64,000 nucleotides of DNA from Paragordius varius (taxonomy: Eukaryota; Nematomorpha): assembly GCA_964247055.1 (NCBI GenBank), contig OZ176055.1:6386001-6450000 (forward strand). Reading direction: 5' to 3'. Shown in pieces: positions 62,190 through 64,000 of this stretch; position 1 is the first letter of the stretch, and every line of letters starts with the position of its first letter. Position numbers and translations under genes: made by a program. Under the pieces are notes generated by a model. The model worked only from the letters and a program-made list of their open reading frames with translations. It had not been told where the DNA came from and made no database searches.

Positions 62190-62525
62190 TTAAGTTTGAT
62201 AGTCAAGTTTGGACCGTATTGCCATGCTACAGATTTTGGAGCAATACCGATATATAACACATTTTTAATACAAATAGCCAAATCAAACTATTATTATTGT
62301 AAAAATTTGTTAAAGTGCCAAAAATGTGATAATCTTTTAATCAAATATATCTTTTGGCAATAAATACATTAATATTGTTAATTTATGGTAACCAGTCCAT
62401 ATGTATCCATCTTACATTTAAAAAAAATTATTGAAACGTTTTTCCCAATTAAATTCTTACTCATGGTACTCTGTCTGTTGGTTCACCAATTGTGCGAAGG
62501 GGTTTACCCCGTGTTGTTGTCATTG

Positions 62526-63075
62526 TCATGTAGATAAACTTAATTACACGATGTAGATTTGATTGGAGGATGTTGATAAATATAAACCAAAAGTTATACA
62601 TTTACACTCATTAAGTTTTTAAGACCCAAAAATCTCGTGGAACCCTAAAATTAAACAAATAATAACTAGTTGCCCTACTGAAGCATGTTTAAGTTTCGTA
62701 ATGGCGGACTAAAAGATGGTGTGTTTGGATTATTCACATCCGCAGTTGATCCAAATATGAAAACCCTAATTACCACAATCAAACTGGATTAGATGTTACC
62801 ACTTAAGAAGCTTTAAAAGACACGTACACACGAAGCAAATCTTATGCAAAAATTGTCATTTGGGGGCAATGTTTTCCATTTAATGCTCAAAGAGTCATAG
62901 ATTTTGCTTATACATTTTTATTAAATTTAATAAAATAGGGGGAAAACTGATTGGAAAATGCTACATACTCGGGTTCTATTAACCGGAAACCTTCCAAATC
63001 AAATATATATCAAGGAATTAAGTTAAATATAACAGTGACAACAACACTGGGTGCACTCTTTCGGATTGGTTAACC
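62526..63075 (+). pseudogene. TIMM22: Decayed tandem duplicate of TIMM22
   Basis: Nucleotide similarity to TIMM22 begins near AAACTTAATTACACGATG (62535) and runs in order through TAGTTGCCCTACTGAAGCAT, TTATTCACATCCGCAGTTGA and ACTGATTGGAAAATGCTACA. Several single-base losses and stops break it, for example in the GGxxGG segment (GGCGGACTAAAAG near 62704). About 50 bp are inserted near 62995-63045. The intron position is still present (about 62903-62937), so it arose by DNA duplication rather than retrotransposition. Confidence 0.85.
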
Positions 63076-63589
63076 TATTGTGAAAGTCCGTGTACTGTAT
63101 AAGTATTGGAAAAAACCTCTTAAAAGCATTTTCTATTATTATTTAAGATCATATCTTTAGTATACAAATATATCTTATATGTTAATGGTATAATTTTATA
63201 AAATTTTAAGTGCGCTTTGATGTAAGTATATTTTTATTAATTTGATTTTTTGTTTGTGTAAGGAATCCAATAGCTTGAATGTTTTTTGTAGAGTATGTTT
63301 TTCTACGCAGATTTATCCATTAATTGTATGGTTGGAAATCTCTAGAAATGGATTTGAATGCTTTTATGATTTTGGAAAGCCAGTATGTTCTTTTAGGTTA
63401 ATATATTATATCTTAGTACTTTTGTTATTTATCTTTGGGAAATTTTCGATCGATCATTTCACTGTGAAAGTTGTTGGGATGGCGTTCAATGTGTCTTAAT
63501 AACTCAATCCGTCTTTTATGATGACAAGATTGGTAAAATTTTAGCTAATTTTTAAGATTTGTTTGGATATTTTTCTTCTACTGTAGGAC
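63076..63589. other. Unassigned sequence at right edge
   Basis: A frame at 63242-63499 is open, but its translation is rich in Phe/Leu/Cys without a family match. It may be the reverse strand of a retroelement end, given the neighbouring remnant. Confidence 0.3.
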
Positions 63590-63830
63590 ATCTTTACAAC
63601 ATTTACAAGTCGTCTCGGATTTCGTATCAATCTAGAAAAATCAAAAACTATCTTACTGTATCAAATAAATGAAAACAAATACTTGTACCATATCACGGAC
63701 TAAACACTTTAGAAAACTTTATTAAAAATAAAAAGATTTGGGCGTCGAAGGGAATTTTTCAATTACAACCTAACTGCAGCTCTTCAACGCCCTTGTCTTT
63801 TTATCCATTATTTATTACTTAGTAATCTGG
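63590..63830 (+). mobile_element. Reverse-transcriptase remnant, retroelement of uncertain class
   Basis: A short stretch translates to FTTFTSRLGFRINLEKSK, the palm-region pattern (Gly-Phe/Leu-x-Ile-Asn...Lys-Ser/Thr) found in LINE-like and other retroelements. The copy is old and broken, with no ends visible in the window. Confidence 0.4.
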
Positions 63831-64000
63831 GATGACATTAAATATATTGTCAACTCATTTCAAGTTCTTGGTCAAACTGCCTTGAAGAGTAAGCTGAAGA
63901 AAAGAAAGGAAATATTCAATAACAATAATATATATAAATTAACTAAAATTCCACCAATTTTGTCGCATATTTATAAAGACGGATTGAATTATTAGGTAAA

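Overview
The window is animal nuclear DNA, very AT-rich (T/A runs dominate everywhere) and loaded with transposons. The protein genes point to a metazoan: a BRCA1 orthologue, a BCL-2-family survival protein, a transmembrane ZP-domain protein, strawberry notch (SBNO), an alkaline phosphatase and the mitochondrial carrier translocase TIM22. Several introns are only 21-28 nt long. Introns that short are known in a few lineages, among animals notably dicyemids and perhaps other streamlined parasites, so an animal of that sort is possible. I cannot name the species: the long transposon-filled introns in the same genes do not fit a uniformly compact genome.

Layout. 1-2556: intergenic, with an 863-bp non-autonomous hAT element (660-1522). 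2557-10324 (+): BRCA1, 11 exons. 10799-11631: a fragment of a Penelope-like element between inverted repeats. 12812-22611 (+): ZP-domain membrane protein, about 12 exons, with a decayed Tc1/mariner transposase in its last intron. 24186-38549 (-): SBNO, 31 exons. 38730-39352 (+): BCL-2-like gene, head-to-head with SBNO across 180 bp. 39999-43147: a nearly full-length decayed hAT transposon with 8-bp target duplication. 44386-44993: a second small hAT element. 46559-48900: an old array of Helitron-like repeats. 49290-58578 (+): alkaline phosphatase; its last intron carries a young tandem Helitron array (54244-58014, 1058-bp period). 61587-62189 (+): TIMM22, followed by a decayed duplicate (62526-63075). 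The right edge holds a reverse-transcriptase remnant.

The exon models were built by hand. Each junction was accepted only if it used GT/AG (one stated exception), kept phase and preserved a conserved protein match. The summed coding lengths of BRCA1, ZP, SBNO, BCL-2 and TIMM22 all come out divisible by three.

The genes are unrelated in pathway (DNA repair, cell surface, nuclear regulator, apoptosis, phosphate hydrolysis, mitochondrial import) and look like an ordinary gene neighbourhood. The most notable features are the micro-introns, one micro-intron apparently enlarged by a MITE, and the head-to-tail Helitron array in which only the last copy keeps the 3' terminus.
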